Assembly (NCBI GenBank): GCA_902494345.1
Contig: CABUSV010000008.1
Coordinates: 42,118-106,117 of the forward strand
DNA from: an uncultured Collinsella sp.
GTDB taxonomy: Bacteria > Actinomycetota > Coriobacteriia > Coriobacteriales > Coriobacteriaceae
Direction of reading: 5' to 3'
DNA length: 64,000 nt
Shown: positions 49,447-58,066 of the stretch, piece by piece
How the letters are laid out: every line of letters starts with the position of its first letter
Position numbering within the stretch: the first letter of the stretch is position 1
Position numbers and translations under genes: made by a program
Notes under the pieces: model-generated
Told to the model about the DNA's origin: nothing
The model's database searches: none
What the model saw: the letters and a program-made list of their open reading frames with translations, nothing else

Positions 49447-50574
49447 ATGGCCCCCGCTCAGGCAAGCCTGCTGGCCAAGCTCGACACCCAAGAGCGCGTG
49501 CGCGACTTTTTGACCAATGCCGTCGCCAGCGGTCGCGCATCGCACGCCTACCTGTTTTTGGGCGCGCCCGGCGCGGGCAAGCTCGACGCTGCGTGGGCGC
49601 TCGCCCAAGCCTTCCTGTGCGAGCTGGATGGCTGCGGCTCATGCGATAGCTGCGTGCGCGTCGCCCGCCATACGCACCCCGACGTGCACTATTACACGCC
49701 CGAGAGTGCCACGGGCTACCTCATCGCCCAGACCCGCGAGCTGCTCGATGACGTGCCTCTGGCGCCCATCCGTGCCAAGGCCAAGGTCTACATCATCGAC
49801 CGTGCCGAGCAACTGCGCGCCAACACCGCCAACGCACTGCTCAAAACGCTCGAGGAGCCGCCCGAGGGCGTTATGTTCATCCTGCTGGGCACCTCGGCAG
49901 ACGTGATGTTGCCCACCATCGTGAGCCGCTGCCAGTGCGTGCCGTTTCGGCTGGTATCGCCCGCCGTCGCCGCGCAGGCCGTGAGCCGCGCCACCGGTCA
50001 GGACCCTGCGCGTTGCCGCATGGCCGTCGCCGTAGCGGGAAGCCCCACGCGTGGCATCGAGTTCCTCAAGAGCGCCGAGCGCCAGGACGCCCGCCGTCAG
50101 ATGGTTCGCGACATCGATTCGCTCATCGCCGCCGACGAGGCCGACGTGCTCAGCCGCGCCAAGTCGCTCATCGTCGCCGTTAAGGCGCCGCTCGCCGAGG
50201 TCAAGTCCACGCAGGAAAAGGTGCTCGAGCAAAACGCCGATTACCTGTCGCGTGGAGCATTGAAGCAGCTTGAGGACCGCAACAAGCGCGAACTCAACGC
50301 GCGCGAGCGTTCGGGTATCATGGAAGCGCTGGCGAGCGCGCGGACGCTCATGCGCGATGTGCTGCTGACACTTCAGGACGAGGCAGCCGACGTGGTGAAC
50401 GAAGACGTGCGCGACACGATCGGTCGGCTTGCCGCCGCGACCAATGTTGCGGGTGCCACCCAGGCGCTCGAGGCAGTCGCGACCGCCGAGCGCAACATCG
50501 CCAGAAACGTTACTCCCCAGCTGGCCATCGAGGTCATGCTGTTCGATATCAGGAAGGCACTGAAATGCCGTTAG
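49447..50574 (+). CDS. holB: DNA polymerase III subunit delta'
   Basis: ATG 49447 lies two bases after the tmk stop. The 375-residue clamp-loader subunit has LFLGAPGAGKLDAA (modified P-loop), zinc-binding CELDGCGSCDSC, IIDRAEQLRANTANALLKTLEEPPEG (Walker B and sensor region) and IVSRCQ (SRC motif). It acts with delta and tau/gamma to load the sliding clamp. It overlaps ricT by 10 bases. Confidence 0.92.
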   Translation: MAPAQASLLAKLDTQERVRDFLTNAVASGRASHAYLFLGAPGAGKLDAAWALAQAFLCELDGCGSCDSCVRVARHTHPDVHYYTPESATGYLIAQTRELLDDVPLAPIRAKAKVYIIDRAEQLRANTANALLKTLEEPPEGVMFILLGTSADVMLPTIVSRCQCVPFRLVSPAVAAQAVSRATGQDPARCRMAVAVAGSPTRGIEFLKSAERQDARRQMVRDIDSLIAADEADVLSRAKSLIVAVKAPLAEVKSTQEKVLEQNADYLSRGALKQLEDRNKRELNARERSGIMEALASARTLMRDVLLTLQDEAADVVNEDVRDTIGRLAAATNVAGATQALEAVATAERNIARNVTPQLAIEVMLFDIRKALKCR

Positions 50575-52265
50575 TCGTACCCGTTAAGTTTACCTACGCC
50601 TCGCGCGACCTGTGGTTCGATCCGCAGGATCTGGATATCCTCGAGGCCGATTATGCCATTTGCTCCACTGAGCGCGGAACCGAGATTGGCCTGGTCACGG
50701 CCGATCCCTTCGAGGTGCCGCAAGACGAGATCGGTCAGCCGCTCAAGCCCGTGCTGCGCGTGGCGAGCGACATCGACCTGCAGCTTGCCGATGACCTGGC
50801 CATCCAGGGCGACGAGGCCATGGTCGACTTCCGCCGCCTGGTCAAGGAGCTCGACCTCGAGATGAAACCGGTGGGCGTCGAGTACCTGTTTGGCGGCGAG
50901 AAGGCCGTGTTCTACTTTGCGGCCGAGGAACGCGTCGATTTTCGCCAGCTCGTCAAGGATCTGTCCTCGACGCTGCACATTCGCGTCGACATGCGCCAGA
51001 TCGGCGTGCGCGACGAGACCCGCCTGGTGGGCGGCTATGCCCAGTGCGGACAGGAACTCTGCTGCACGCGCTTTGGCGGACAGTTTGAGCCCGTCTCGAT
51101 TCGCATGGCAAAAGAGCAAGACCTGCCGCTCAATTCCTCCAAGATCAGCGGCGTGTGCGGTCGTCTGATGTGCTGCCTGCGCTACGAGTTCGAGGCCTAC
51201 AAGGACTTTAAGAGCCGTGCGCCCAAAAAGAAGACGCTCATCGATACGCCGCTTGGCAAGGCGCGTATCCAGGAGTATGACACGCCGCGTGAGCAGCTGG
51301 TGCTGCGCCTGGAGAACGGCAAAGTCTTTAAGGTCAACCTAGCCGATATGACGTGCTCGGAGGGCTGCAAAAAGAAGGCCGCCGAGCAGGGTTGCAACTG
51401 CCGCCCCGACTGCGTGACGCGCGACGTGCTCGAGCGCATCGAGTCGCCCGAGATGCGCCTGGCGCTCATGGAGCTCGATCGCGAAAACGGCGTCGATGTG
51501 GGCGATGGCCTGTCGAGTGCCGACCGTCTGGCCGGCACGTCGATGCCCAAGCGCCGTCGTCGCGATGCTGAATCCGATGCTCGCGCCGGTCAGGGTCAGG
51601 GCGAGGGCCGTGGCCGCGGAAAAGGCCGCGGTAAGGCCGAGACACCCGAGGCCGAGGGGGCGGCCGATGGCCGTCGCCGTCGCAAGCGCGCGGGCTCGGG
51701 CGATGCTACCGAGGTTGCAGCCGCGGGCAAGAACGCCTCTCGCGAGCGCGAGGTTCAGCAGCCCCAGCAGCAGAATCGCGGCGGCGGCATGAACCCCACA
51801 CGTCGCCGCCGCCGTCATCTGTCGAGCGAGGAGCGCGAGGACGCCTTCCGCGCCGCAGCTGCTCGCGAGGCTGGTGCCGCTTCCAAGGGCCCCTCGGCCT
51901 CCGATGCGCCTGCCGACAAGGGCGGCAAGTCACGTGGCGAGGAGGAGCGCGCGCCGCGTCCGCGTCGTCGCCATTCCTCGGGCGCGCAACAGAAGCCCTC
52001 AGTGCCCTCCGTGGCCGATCAGGTCTCGGATGGCGAGGTCAAGGTCACGCGCCGTCGTCCCGGAGATGGCGGGGGAGCGGCTGCCAAGGCTTCGCGTGGC
52101 GCCGCTCGCGACGAGCGCGAGCCGCGCGAGGATCGCGGTGGCGAGGGCTCGGCCGACCAGGGTCAAAAGCGCCGTCGCCGTCGCCGTTCCCGCAAGCCGC
52201 GCCAGGATGGTGGCGAGGGCTCGACTCCGTCTTCGTCCGCACCACAACCGCCCGCCGGCGAATAA
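50565..52265 (+). CDS. ricT: PSP1-domain protein (RicT/YaaT family) with a long basic disordered tail
   Basis: The 566-residue protein begins inside the end of holB. Residues 1-270 form the PSP1 domain with the Cys clusters CGQELCCTRFG, CGRLMCCLRYE and KKKTLIDTP, and CSEGCKKK plus GCNCRPDC, which in RicT bind iron-sulphur clusters. In Bacillus the RicT complex affects RNA processing and competence/sporulation. The last 250 residues are unusually long and rich in Arg/Gly/Glu (GRGRGKGRG, RRRRRSRKPR), suggesting RNA or DNA contact. ComF is encoded 100 bp downstream. Confidence 0.88.
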   Translation: MPLVVPVKFTYASRDLWFDPQDLDILEADYAICSTERGTEIGLVTADPFEVPQDEIGQPLKPVLRVASDIDLQLADDLAIQGDEAMVDFRRLVKELDLEMKPVGVEYLFGGEKAVFYFAAEERVDFRQLVKDLSSTLHIRVDMRQIGVRDETRLVGGYAQCGQELCCTRFGGQFEPVSIRMAKEQDLPLNSSKISGVCGRLMCCLRYEFEAYKDFKSRAPKKKTLIDTPLGKARIQEYDTPREQLVLRLENGKVFKVNLADMTCSEGCKKKAAEQGCNCRPDCVTRDVLERIESPEMRLALMELDRENGVDVGDGLSSADRLAGTSMPKRRRRDAESDARAGQGQGEGRGRGKGRGKAETPEAEGAADGRRRRKRAGSGDATEVAAAGKNASREREVQQPQQQNRGGGMNPTRRRRRHLSSEEREDAFRAAAAREAGAASKGPSASDAPADKGGKSRGEEERAPRPRRRHSSGAQQKPSVPSVADQVSDGEVKVTRRRPGDGGGAAAKASRGAARDEREPREDRGGEGSADQGQKRRRRRRSRKPRQDGGEGSTPSSSAPQPPAGE

Positions 52266-52328
52266 CGCCCGCGAGCGGATTTAGCCCGCCTTGCCCCGAG
52301 CGCATCGGGGTATCATAGCGCCGAATCA

Positions 52329-52364
52329 ACAACCCTCCCTGCGACCGAACGTAGGGAGGGTTGT
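52329..52364 (+). promoter_or_regulatory. Hairpin sequestering the comF ribosome-binding site
   Basis: ACAACCCTCCCT (52329-52340) pairs perfectly over 12 bp with AGGGAGGGTTGT (52353-52364), which contains the GGGAGGG ribosome site of the comF TTG start at 52368. No T-run follows, so it is less likely to be a plain terminator. Confidence 0.5.
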
Positions 52365-52367
52365 GTC

Positions 52368-53174
52368 TTGAAGAGCCATCTGAACATATTGAGCCGTCTG
52401 CAGGGTGCCGGTGCCCTACCGTTTGCGGACGAATTGCTACCGTTTGCCGAGCGGGCGGCACGCGAGGCGCTCGAGGCATTGTCGCCAACACGATGTGCCG
52501 GCTGCGAGCGCGCCGGTGCGCTTATTTGCCAAGACTGCCTGGCCGCGCTCACGCTCATCGACCCACGTCATAGCTGTACCCGATGCGGCGCCCCGTTTGG
52601 GGATTTGCTGTGCACTGAGTGTTCGGTCGAGGGCACGTCCTCGGCAATGGCGGAGGCGCTCGACCGCTGCCTGGCGTGCGCCGTCTATGCGCATCCGCTG
52701 CCGCGCATCATTAAAGCGTACAAGGATGCGGGCGAGCGACGTCTGGCTCCGTATCTGGCGGAGCTGCTCTACGACACCGCCCTGCATGCCCAGGTCGTAG
52801 CGCCCGAACGCTTAGGAGGTGTGCTGTCCGGTGCGGATGCGGTGGTGTTTGTGCCTGCGACGGCGGCAGCGTTTCGGCGGCGCGGTTTTGATCATATGGA
52901 GGCTATTGCGCGTCCATTTTGCGAGCTGTCGGGTGTTCCCCTGCTCGATGCTCTCGTCAAGTACGGGCATGGCGACCAGCGCGAACTCGGTCGTGAGGAG
53001 CGCCGCGAGCGTGCCCAAGGCATGTACGAGACGGTTGAGGACGTGCACGGCCGCCGCCTGCTGCTTATCGATGACGTTATCACCACGGGCGCGACGATGG
53101 CCGCGGCTTCGACGGAACTCAAGCGCGCCGGCGCCGCAGCAGTTGATGGCCTCGCTATCGCACGCGTTTGGTAG
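52368..53174 (+). CDS. comF: ComF-family phosphoribosyltransferase-like protein
   Basis: The start is TTG 52368 with GGGAGGG 8 nt upstream. The 268-residue protein has two Cys pairs near the N-terminus (CAGCERAGALICQDC; CTRCGAPFGDLLCTEC), a double zinc finger, then a phosphoribosyltransferase-like domain with RRRGFDHMEAIA and LLLIDDVITTGATM, the PRPP-binding loop. ComF is needed for DNA uptake in competent bacteria. The downstream gene's frame overlaps or abuts its stop. Confidence 0.92.
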   Translation: MKSHLNILSRLQGAGALPFADELLPFAERAAREALEALSPTRCAGCERAGALICQDCLAALTLIDPRHSCTRCGAPFGDLLCTECSVEGTSSAMAEALDRCLACAVYAHPLPRIIKAYKDAGERRLAPYLAELLYDTALHAQVVAPERLGGVLSGADAVVFVPATAAAFRRRGFDHMEAIARPFCELSGVPLLDALVKYGHGDQRELGREERRERAQGMYETVEDVHGRRLLLIDDVITTGATMAAASTELKRAGAAAVDGLAIARVW

Positions 53175-53176
53175 CG

Positions 53177-54295
53177 GTGATTCGTGTGGCGGTAAAGATT
53201 GAGCGGTGCAACGAGCCGACAGGCGAACAGCTAGCGGCTTCCATAATCCTAACAGGCGCCTCGGCGCTACGCATGATGCGCGCCGAGCGCCGGCAGATGG
53301 GCTACATCGGCTGGAAGGACCTTGAGCCCGAGGAGGAGCGCCGCGTGCTGTGTGCGTCATCGCCTTCGACCGAGGATATCTATCTTCCCGACCTGGTGCG
53401 AATTGGAGCCAAAAGCGGCGAGGTGCAAGAAGATCTGTGCTTGCTGGTGGGATCTGCGGCGCAGCGCCGCCGCATGCCTGGCGTGGGCTGGTCCGTGTGT
53501 TCCGGGTTGCCTGCCGGCTCGATTCTAGAGGTGGAACCGGGGGTGTACAGCCTATCCCCCGAGGCCCTTTGTGTTGCCGTCGCCCGCGAGGTCGGCTGTA
53601 TTCAGGCGTTTGCCCTGGCCCAGGAACTGTGTTCCAAGATTTCACTGAGCGATCGCGGGAAGTATCTACCTCCCTATACCTCGCCTGTTGCGAATAGACT
53701 TGCAAAGGACAAGGACCAACCGGCAGACGTGGGCTACTTTGAAGTCGAGCCGGTGCTGACGCCCGATCGCCTGGCAGATTACCTTGCGGCATGCAAGGGG
53801 AGTGCGGCCAAACAACTGCGGCGGCTGTGTCCCTATCTGTCGGAAAACCTGCGCTCACCCATGGAGTGCATCATGCTTGCCATGTTTTCGCTTCCGTTTT
53901 CCTATGGCGGATTTGCCTGCGGTCCCTTTAAGACTGACTACAAGATCGAGTTCGATGACCGTGCGCAGGCAATCTCGGGGATGCCGCATGCAGTTTGCGA
54001 TGCGTATCAGGAAGCAGCCCGGTTTGACCTGGAATACAACGGTGAGCTGGGCCATTCCTCTCGGAGGGGACGTATCCATGATGAAAAGCGCAACACGGGC
54101 TTGATTACTATGGGAATCGAGGTCGCGACGGTCAACAACGAGATGCTCTGCGACATGGAAGCGATGGAAGCGCTCGCATGGCGCATGCACCAGCGTATGC
54201 GAAAGCGGTACCGGAATCGTGTCGATGCCCGCAGGAAGAAGCAAGAGGCGTTGCTTAACACGCTGCGGGCGTGTTTTGGGCTTAAGCCGGTCTAA
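53177..54295 (+). CDS. Coriobacteria-type hypothetical protein, possible PD-(D/E)xK nuclease fold
   Basis: The start is unclear: GTG 53177 is used, with TTG 53168 (overlapping comF) and GTG 53186 possible; none has a good ribosome site. The ~372-residue product has an N-terminal region typical of AbiEi-like or recognition domains and a C-terminal segment ARFDLEYNGELGHSSRRGRI, HDEKRNTGLITMGIEV that resembles the D...E-x-x-G...H...D-x-x-R-x-x-x-L-x-x-x-G arrangement of Vsr-like endonuclease folds. I recall this as a multi-copy family in Coriobacteria, but the function is not established. Confidence 0.6.
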   Translation: MIRVAVKIERCNEPTGEQLAASIILTGASALRMMRAERRQMGYIGWKDLEPEEERRVLCASSPSTEDIYLPDLVRIGAKSGEVQEDLCLLVGSAAQRRRMPGVGWSVCSGLPAGSILEVEPGVYSLSPEALCVAVAREVGCIQAFALAQELCSKISLSDRGKYLPPYTSPVANRLAKDKDQPADVGYFEVEPVLTPDRLADYLAACKGSAAKQLRRLCPYLSENLRSPMECIMLAMFSLPFSYGGFACGPFKTDYKIEFDDRAQAISGMPHAVCDAYQEAARFDLEYNGELGHSSRRGRIHDEKRNTGLITMGIEVATVNNEMLCDMEAMEALAWRMHQRMRKRYRNRVDARRKKQEALLNTLRACFGLKPV

Positions 54296-54329
54296 TTCGC
54301 GTCGAAAATAGAGGGTTAATCATATGCCC

Positions 54330-54546
54330 TGGCCAAAATATGGCAAATATGAGTACTGTCACTAAATCAGTAACAGCAAAATCAAGGAATTTAGAACTCG
54401 GAGGCGGCGTAAAGTGAGAAGATAATAAACAAATGTAGAATAACTAAGCATCAGGTTGGCGACACTGAGCGCAAAATCTGTCCGAGAGGCCAAAAGTGCC
54501 TGTTACTAAATTGGTGACAGTACTCATATTTGCCGTATTTTGGCCG
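54330..54546. repeat. MITE-like inverted-repeat element, copy 3 (~217 bp)
   Basis: This copy has the longest matching ends: GGCCAAAATATGGCAAATAT then GAGTACTGTCACTAA and AGTAACAG on the left; on the right CTGTTACTAAATTGGTGACAG, TACTCATATTTG, CCGTATTTTGGCC. About 47 bp are paired with few mismatches. The interior differs from the other two copies except near the ends. Confidence 0.75.
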
Positions 54547-54566
54547 GGGCACCCTAAGAAGGGCGC

Positions 54567-54595
54567 CCCGGAGCTCCCCGTAGGGGAGCTCCGGG
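54567..54595. other. Perfect 13-bp hairpin with a 3-nt loop
   Basis: CCCGGAGCTCCCC-GTA-GGGGAGCTCCGGG; no T-run follows. It directly follows the third MITE-like copy and could be a terminator-like barrier or a structured end. Confidence 0.5.
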
Positions 54596-54667
54596 CTTCA
54601 TAGGGGCACGAATAGCCCACTCCGACCTGCAAAATCTGTGCGCACGATGCGAATGACGCCCTTAACC

Positions 54668-54696
54668 TTAAACTTTAGCTTGAACTTAGCTATAAT
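54668..54696 (+). promoter_or_regulatory. Promoter in front of the candidate raiA RNA
   Basis: A consensus TATAAT (54691-54696) preceded at 17 bp by TTAAAC (54668-54673). The first start codon with a ribosome site is about 340 nt downstream, so the transcript begins with a long leader. Confidence 0.6.
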
Positions 54697-54702
54697 GCGC
54701 TA

Positions 54703-54970
54703 CGTTCCTGCCAGGCTGTGGTTGCGGACGGACGAAATGCCCGTCCTAGTCCAAGACAGACGCGGTCAAAGGGATCCACGTAAGCGACCGCGTGCGCGCG
54801 GCGCGATCATGGCGCGTCCTAGATGTAAGCCGCACCGTCCGTTCTACTTTCTTTGGGGCAATACCGCCTCGCGGGCGAGCGGGTCAGTCGTGAAGGTGGC
54901 TGCGGCCTCCCGAGCAAACACCCCGGTGCGCAAGTGTGGGGTCAAATACCAGGTCAGCTGGTGGGAACAA
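54703..54970 (+). ncRNA. Candidate raiA-motif structured RNA
   Basis: A ~270-nt stretch after a strong promoter lacks credible coding character. Its ends are complementary: GTTCCTGCCAGGCTG (54704-54718) against CAGCTGGTGGGAAC (54955-54968). Internal short stems are numerous (for example CGGACGG and CCGTCC). raiA-motif RNAs are known in Firmicutes and Actinobacteria next to raiA/hpf or comFC genes, and here the region lies between comF and hpf. I cannot align it to the published consensus, so the identity rests on location, promoter and closure of the ends. Confidence 0.5.
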
Positions 54971-55045
54971 CCTGATATTCCGCGCAACGCACGGATTGTA
55001 TACGACACAGAAGGCAGGGTAGTGGACATGGTGAGGGGCAGCTTG

Positions 55046-56038
55046 ATGCACGCGGCTCGGTTAGGTGCTGGGACCGCAGCGGTCATCGCCGTTTTGGGCC
55101 TGAGCGGATGCGCGTTCAACCCGCTGTCTACGTTCACGACTCCCACGATCGACCAGATCGAGCGCGAGACCGTCACCCCTGCGGTGTCGGACGATGCCCT
55201 GGTCACTCCCGGCACCCTGACGGTTGCCCTCGATACCTCCGATGCCCCGCAGGCCATGCAGGGCGCCGATGGCAACCTCACGGGCTACGCGGTCGACGCT
55301 GCCCGCGCCCTTGCAAGCCGCATGGGCCTTAAGGTTGCCTTCGTCGATGCGTCTTCTGCCGATTCCGCGCTTGGTGACAAAAAGGCCGACATCTTCATTG
55401 GCGACATCAATTCCACGGATGGTGACATCAGCACGCTTGGTACTTGCCTGTACGACGCTGCGGCAGTGTTCGGAAAGACGAGCGACGGCGAGTCGCTGAG
55501 CGTTTCCACCGAAACGCTTAACGCCGCTACCCTGGGCGTTCAGACCTCTTCGGCCTCGCAGGAAGCGCTCGCCAAGCAGAGCATCACGGCCAACCAAAAG
55601 ACCTTCTCCAACATCAACGAGTGCTTTGAGGCGCTCGAGTCCGGCGAGATCGACTACGTGATTTGCGATTCCACGGCCGGCGGCTACCTTGCGCGCCTGA
55701 TGAGCCAGATCTCTTACGTCGGCGCGCTCGAGACACCCTCGACGCTCGGCGTCGCGGGCCTCGCGGCCAACGATGAGCTATGCCGTGCCGTGAGCGATGC
55801 CCTCGACGGTATCACGGTCGATGGCACGCTCGAGGCGGTCCACTCCGTCTGGTACGGTACGATGCCCTATGACCTCACCACCAAGACGGTCTCGGGCGCC
55901 GACGTGCAGTCGACCGACACCGGATCCAGCGAGTCCGCATCCTCCGATTCGAGCAGCGAGGGTGCAAACTCCGAGGACAAATCGTCCAGCCAGGAAGGCG
56001 CCATCACCGACGACGACATTAACAAACTCAATAGCTAG
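55046..56038 (+). CDS. Solute-binding-like lipoprotein
   Basis: ATG 55046 has GAGGGG at 7 nt; an upstream ATG at 55028 is possible. The 330-residue product has a lipoprotein signal (AVIAVLGLSGC, Cys22 lipidated). The rest resembles a periplasmic binding protein family 3 domain: PGTLTVALDTSDAPQAM, GYAVDAARALASRMGLKVAFV, KKADIFIGDIN, ITANQKTFSNINECFEALESGEIDYVICD. A Ser/Glu-rich tail follows. No transporter genes are adjacent, so it may be a stand-alone binding or signalling lipoprotein. Confidence 0.8.
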   Translation: MHAARLGAGTAAVIAVLGLSGCAFNPLSTFTTPTIDQIERETVTPAVSDDALVTPGTLTVALDTSDAPQAMQGADGNLTGYAVDAARALASRMGLKVAFVDASSADSALGDKKADIFIGDINSTDGDISTLGTCLYDAAAVFGKTSDGESLSVSTETLNAATLGVQTSSASQEALAKQSITANQKTFSNINECFEALESGEIDYVICDSTAGGYLARLMSQISYVGALETPSTLGVAGLAANDELCRAVSDALDGITVDGTLEAVHSVWYGTMPYDLTTKTVSGADVQSTDTGSSESASSDSSSEGANSEDKSSSQEGAITDDDINKLNS

Positions 56039-56104
56039 TTATTGCTAGGGGTGGTGTCTCCTATACGTTGGAAAGGACACCTCTTCACGGTTTCAACACG
56101 CACT

Positions 56105-56138
56105 GCCGGGCTTCCCCAATAGAGGAGCCCGGCTTTTT
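56105..56138 (+). terminator. Rho-independent terminator after the lipoprotein gene
   Basis: GCCGGGC and GCCCGGC with an inner CC/GG pair, followed by TTTTT. The following 56139-56355 holds the hpf leader; no clear promoter was identified in it. Confidence 0.75.
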
Positions 56139-56355
56139 CATCCCTATAAAACCAGCAGGTCAAAGCCAATTTCAAGAAGAAAAACCAACTCTGCCGACGC
56201 CCTCCTATAGCGCACTTTGCCACAGAAAAGTGCGAGACTTCGGTATGCGGTATCAAGCAATCGTTATTCGGGTCTTTGGGAATCCGCGTGATTAAATGCA
56301 CAGCAATGGGTACATAGCCAGTACAGTAAGTTCCCGAGGCAGATTGGAGCCACGT

Positions 56356-56940
56356 ATGGATATCAAGGTTTCTGGACGCAAGACGACGGTAACCGATGCT
56401 CTGCGTGCGCATGTGGATGAGAAGATCGGCGAGGCGCTCAAGGTTTTCGATATCGAGCCCATGACGGTCGACGTTGTGCTTCGTTATGAGAAGAATCCCT
56501 CGAACCCCAACCCGGCAATTGTCGAGGTCACGGTTCGTGCCCGCGGTTCTGTGATTCGCGTTGCCGAGCACGGCGCAGATATGTATGCCGCCATCGATCT
56601 CTCCGCCGATAAGGTTACGCGCCAGCTGCGCAAGTTTAAGACCAAGGTCGTGGACAACCGCCAGGGTGGTGCCAGCGCCGCGGATGTCGCACCGGTCGAG
56701 CGCGTCGAGGATCTGGCCGACCTGCTGCTGCCCGAGGAGGAGGACGACCTGCTCGTCCGCGAGAAGGTCATCGAAGTCACCCCGATGACCGAGGAGCAGG
56801 CGCTGGTGCAGACCGATCTGCTCGGTCACGACTTCTATGTGTTCGAGAACGCGACGACCGGTCTCATCAATGTGGTGTATCACCGTAAGAATGGTGGATA
56901 TGGCATCATCAAGCCCCGTATCGAAACACTTGACGAGTAA
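56356..56940 (+). CDS. hpf: Long-form ribosome hibernation promoting factor (RaiA/HPF)
   Basis: ATG 56356 follows TTGGAG at 6 nt. The 194-residue protein has the N-terminal RaiA fold (MDIKVSGRKTTVTDALRAHV, EVTVRARGSVIRVAEHGADM YAAID region) and the C-terminal dimerisation domain (VREKVIEVTPMTEEQALVQ, LLGHDFYVFENATTGLINVV). The long form alone joins stationary-phase ribosomes into inactive 100S dimers. Confidence 0.95.
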   Translation: MDIKVSGRKTTVTDALRAHVDEKIGEALKVFDIEPMTVDVVLRYEKNPSNPNPAIVEVTVRARGSVIRVAEHGADMYAAIDLSADKVTRQLRKFKTKVVDNRQGGASAADVAPVERVEDLADLLLPEEEDDLLVREKVIEVTPMTEEQALVQTDLLGHDFYVFENATTGLINVVYHRKNGGYGIIKPRIETLDE

Positions 56941-56969
56941 AATACGTTAACTTGCATGAGTTAACGGCT

Positions 56970-57002
56970 GGCGGCCATCCCATGCGGATGGCCGCCTTTT
57001 TT
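56970..57002 (+). terminator. Rho-independent terminator after hpf
   Basis: GGCGGCCATCC and GGATGGCCGCC form an 11-bp perfect stem with a 5-nt loop and a run of six T. Confidence 0.9.
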
Positions 57003-57020
57003 ACGTAAGGAGTCGCTTTG

Positions 57021-57974
57021 ATGGACAAGGCCGCATCCGCCGGTCATTCGGACCGTTGCCGCATCGTCGTCGATACCTGCTGCGACTTTAGCCCCGAGGT
57101 CGCCGTGAACCTCGATGTCGATATCCTGGGTTTCCCCTTCATTATCGATGGCGAGGAGCGCACGGACGACATCTGGTCGAGCATGAGCCCTAAGGAGTTC
57201 TACGACCGCATGCGCGCCGGTGCTCGCGTGTCCACCTCGGCTGTGTCGCTCGGTCGCTATATCGAGTTCTTTACCGAGTGCGCCAAAGAGGGCACGCCCA
57301 CGGTCTACCTGTGCTTTACCTCGGCGCTGTCGTCGAGCTACAACTCCGCGTGCCAGGCAGCAGATGCCGTGCGCGCCGAGTATCCTAACTTTGAGCTCTA
57401 TGTGGTCGACAACGCCCTACCCTGCGCGACCGGCGAGCTCCTGGCGCTCGAGGCCGTGCGCCAGCGCTCGGCGGGACTCACCGCCAAGCAGCTGGTCGAT
57501 TGGGCAAACGAGGCCAAGACCTACGTGCACGGCTACTTTACGCTCGAGAGCTTTGACGCACTGGCCGCCGGCGGCCGCATTCCGCCCGCGGCGGCGCAGC
57601 TCACGGCAAAGCTCGATGTCAAGCCCGAGCTCTCCTACGACCTTGCCGGCTCGCTGTCGCTGATCGGCGTCAACCGCGGCCGCAAGAAGGCGCTCAAGTC
57701 CATCCTCAAGTCGTTCCGCGAGAACTACGTGCCCGATCGCACCATGCCCATCGCTATTATGACTGCCGATGCCGAGAAGGACGGTGACTGGCTCGAGGCC
57801 GCTATCCGCAAGGAGGAAGGCTGCGCCGACGCCACGATTATCCGTAGTTCCGTCGGCCCTACCATCGGCTCGCACGTGGGGCCCGGCATGGTGGCGCTTG
57901 CATTTTGGGGCAAGAACCGCGCCGAGAAAGCCTCGCTTTCCGACCGCATCGCGCGCCGTGTACGCGGTGAGTAG
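57021..57974 (+). CDS. DegV-family fatty-acid-binding protein
   Basis: ATG 57021 has TAAGGAG at about 8 nt. The 317-residue protein has the DegV layout: IVVDTCCDFSPEVA, GARVSTSAVSLGRYIEFF (conserved TS), SALSSSYNSACQAA, LDALAAGGRIPPAAA-type segment (AGGR), and a C-terminal IGSHVGPGMVALAFWG. DegV proteins bind fatty acids and, in FakB-type systems, present them to a kinase; no fakA is nearby. Confidence 0.9.
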   Translation: MDKAASAGHSDRCRIVVDTCCDFSPEVAVNLDVDILGFPFIIDGEERTDDIWSSMSPKEFYDRMRAGARVSTSAVSLGRYIEFFTECAKEGTPTVYLCFTSALSSSYNSACQAADAVRAEYPNFELYVVDNALPCATGELLALEAVRQRSAGLTAKQLVDWANEAKTYVHGYFTLESFDALAAGGRIPPAAAQLTAKLDVKPELSYDLAGSLSLIGVNRGRKKALKSILKSFRENYVPDRTMPIAIMTADAEKDGDWLEAAIRKEEGCADATIIRSSVGPTIGSHVGPGMVALAFWGKNRAEKASLSDRIARRVRGE

Positions 57975-58066
57975 ACAGGCGCTACAACCACAGGCGCCCC
58001 GCAGCTCAAGCGCTGGCGCTGAGTATTTAACCTGGTAACAACACCCAACCCAAAAGGAAAGGTTTC

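Noticed and set aside
51500..52265. Possible frameshift or separate gene in the Arg/Gly-rich end of ricT
   Set aside because: The frame is continuous with consistent GC3 use and the composition is that of a disordered basic tail.
54940..54990. Signal recognition particle RNA (an ACCAGGTCAG word is present)
   Set aside because: The conserved GGAA tetraloop and AGCAGCC segments that follow in SRP RNA are missing.
54638..55045. Open frame extending upstream of the lipoprotein, with several ATG codons
   Set aside because: It overlaps a TATAAT promoter, has no ribosome site and an Arg/Lys/Cys-rich odd composition; the GAGGGG site before ATG 55046 and the lipobox position support the shorter protein. 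The region is better explained as RNA.
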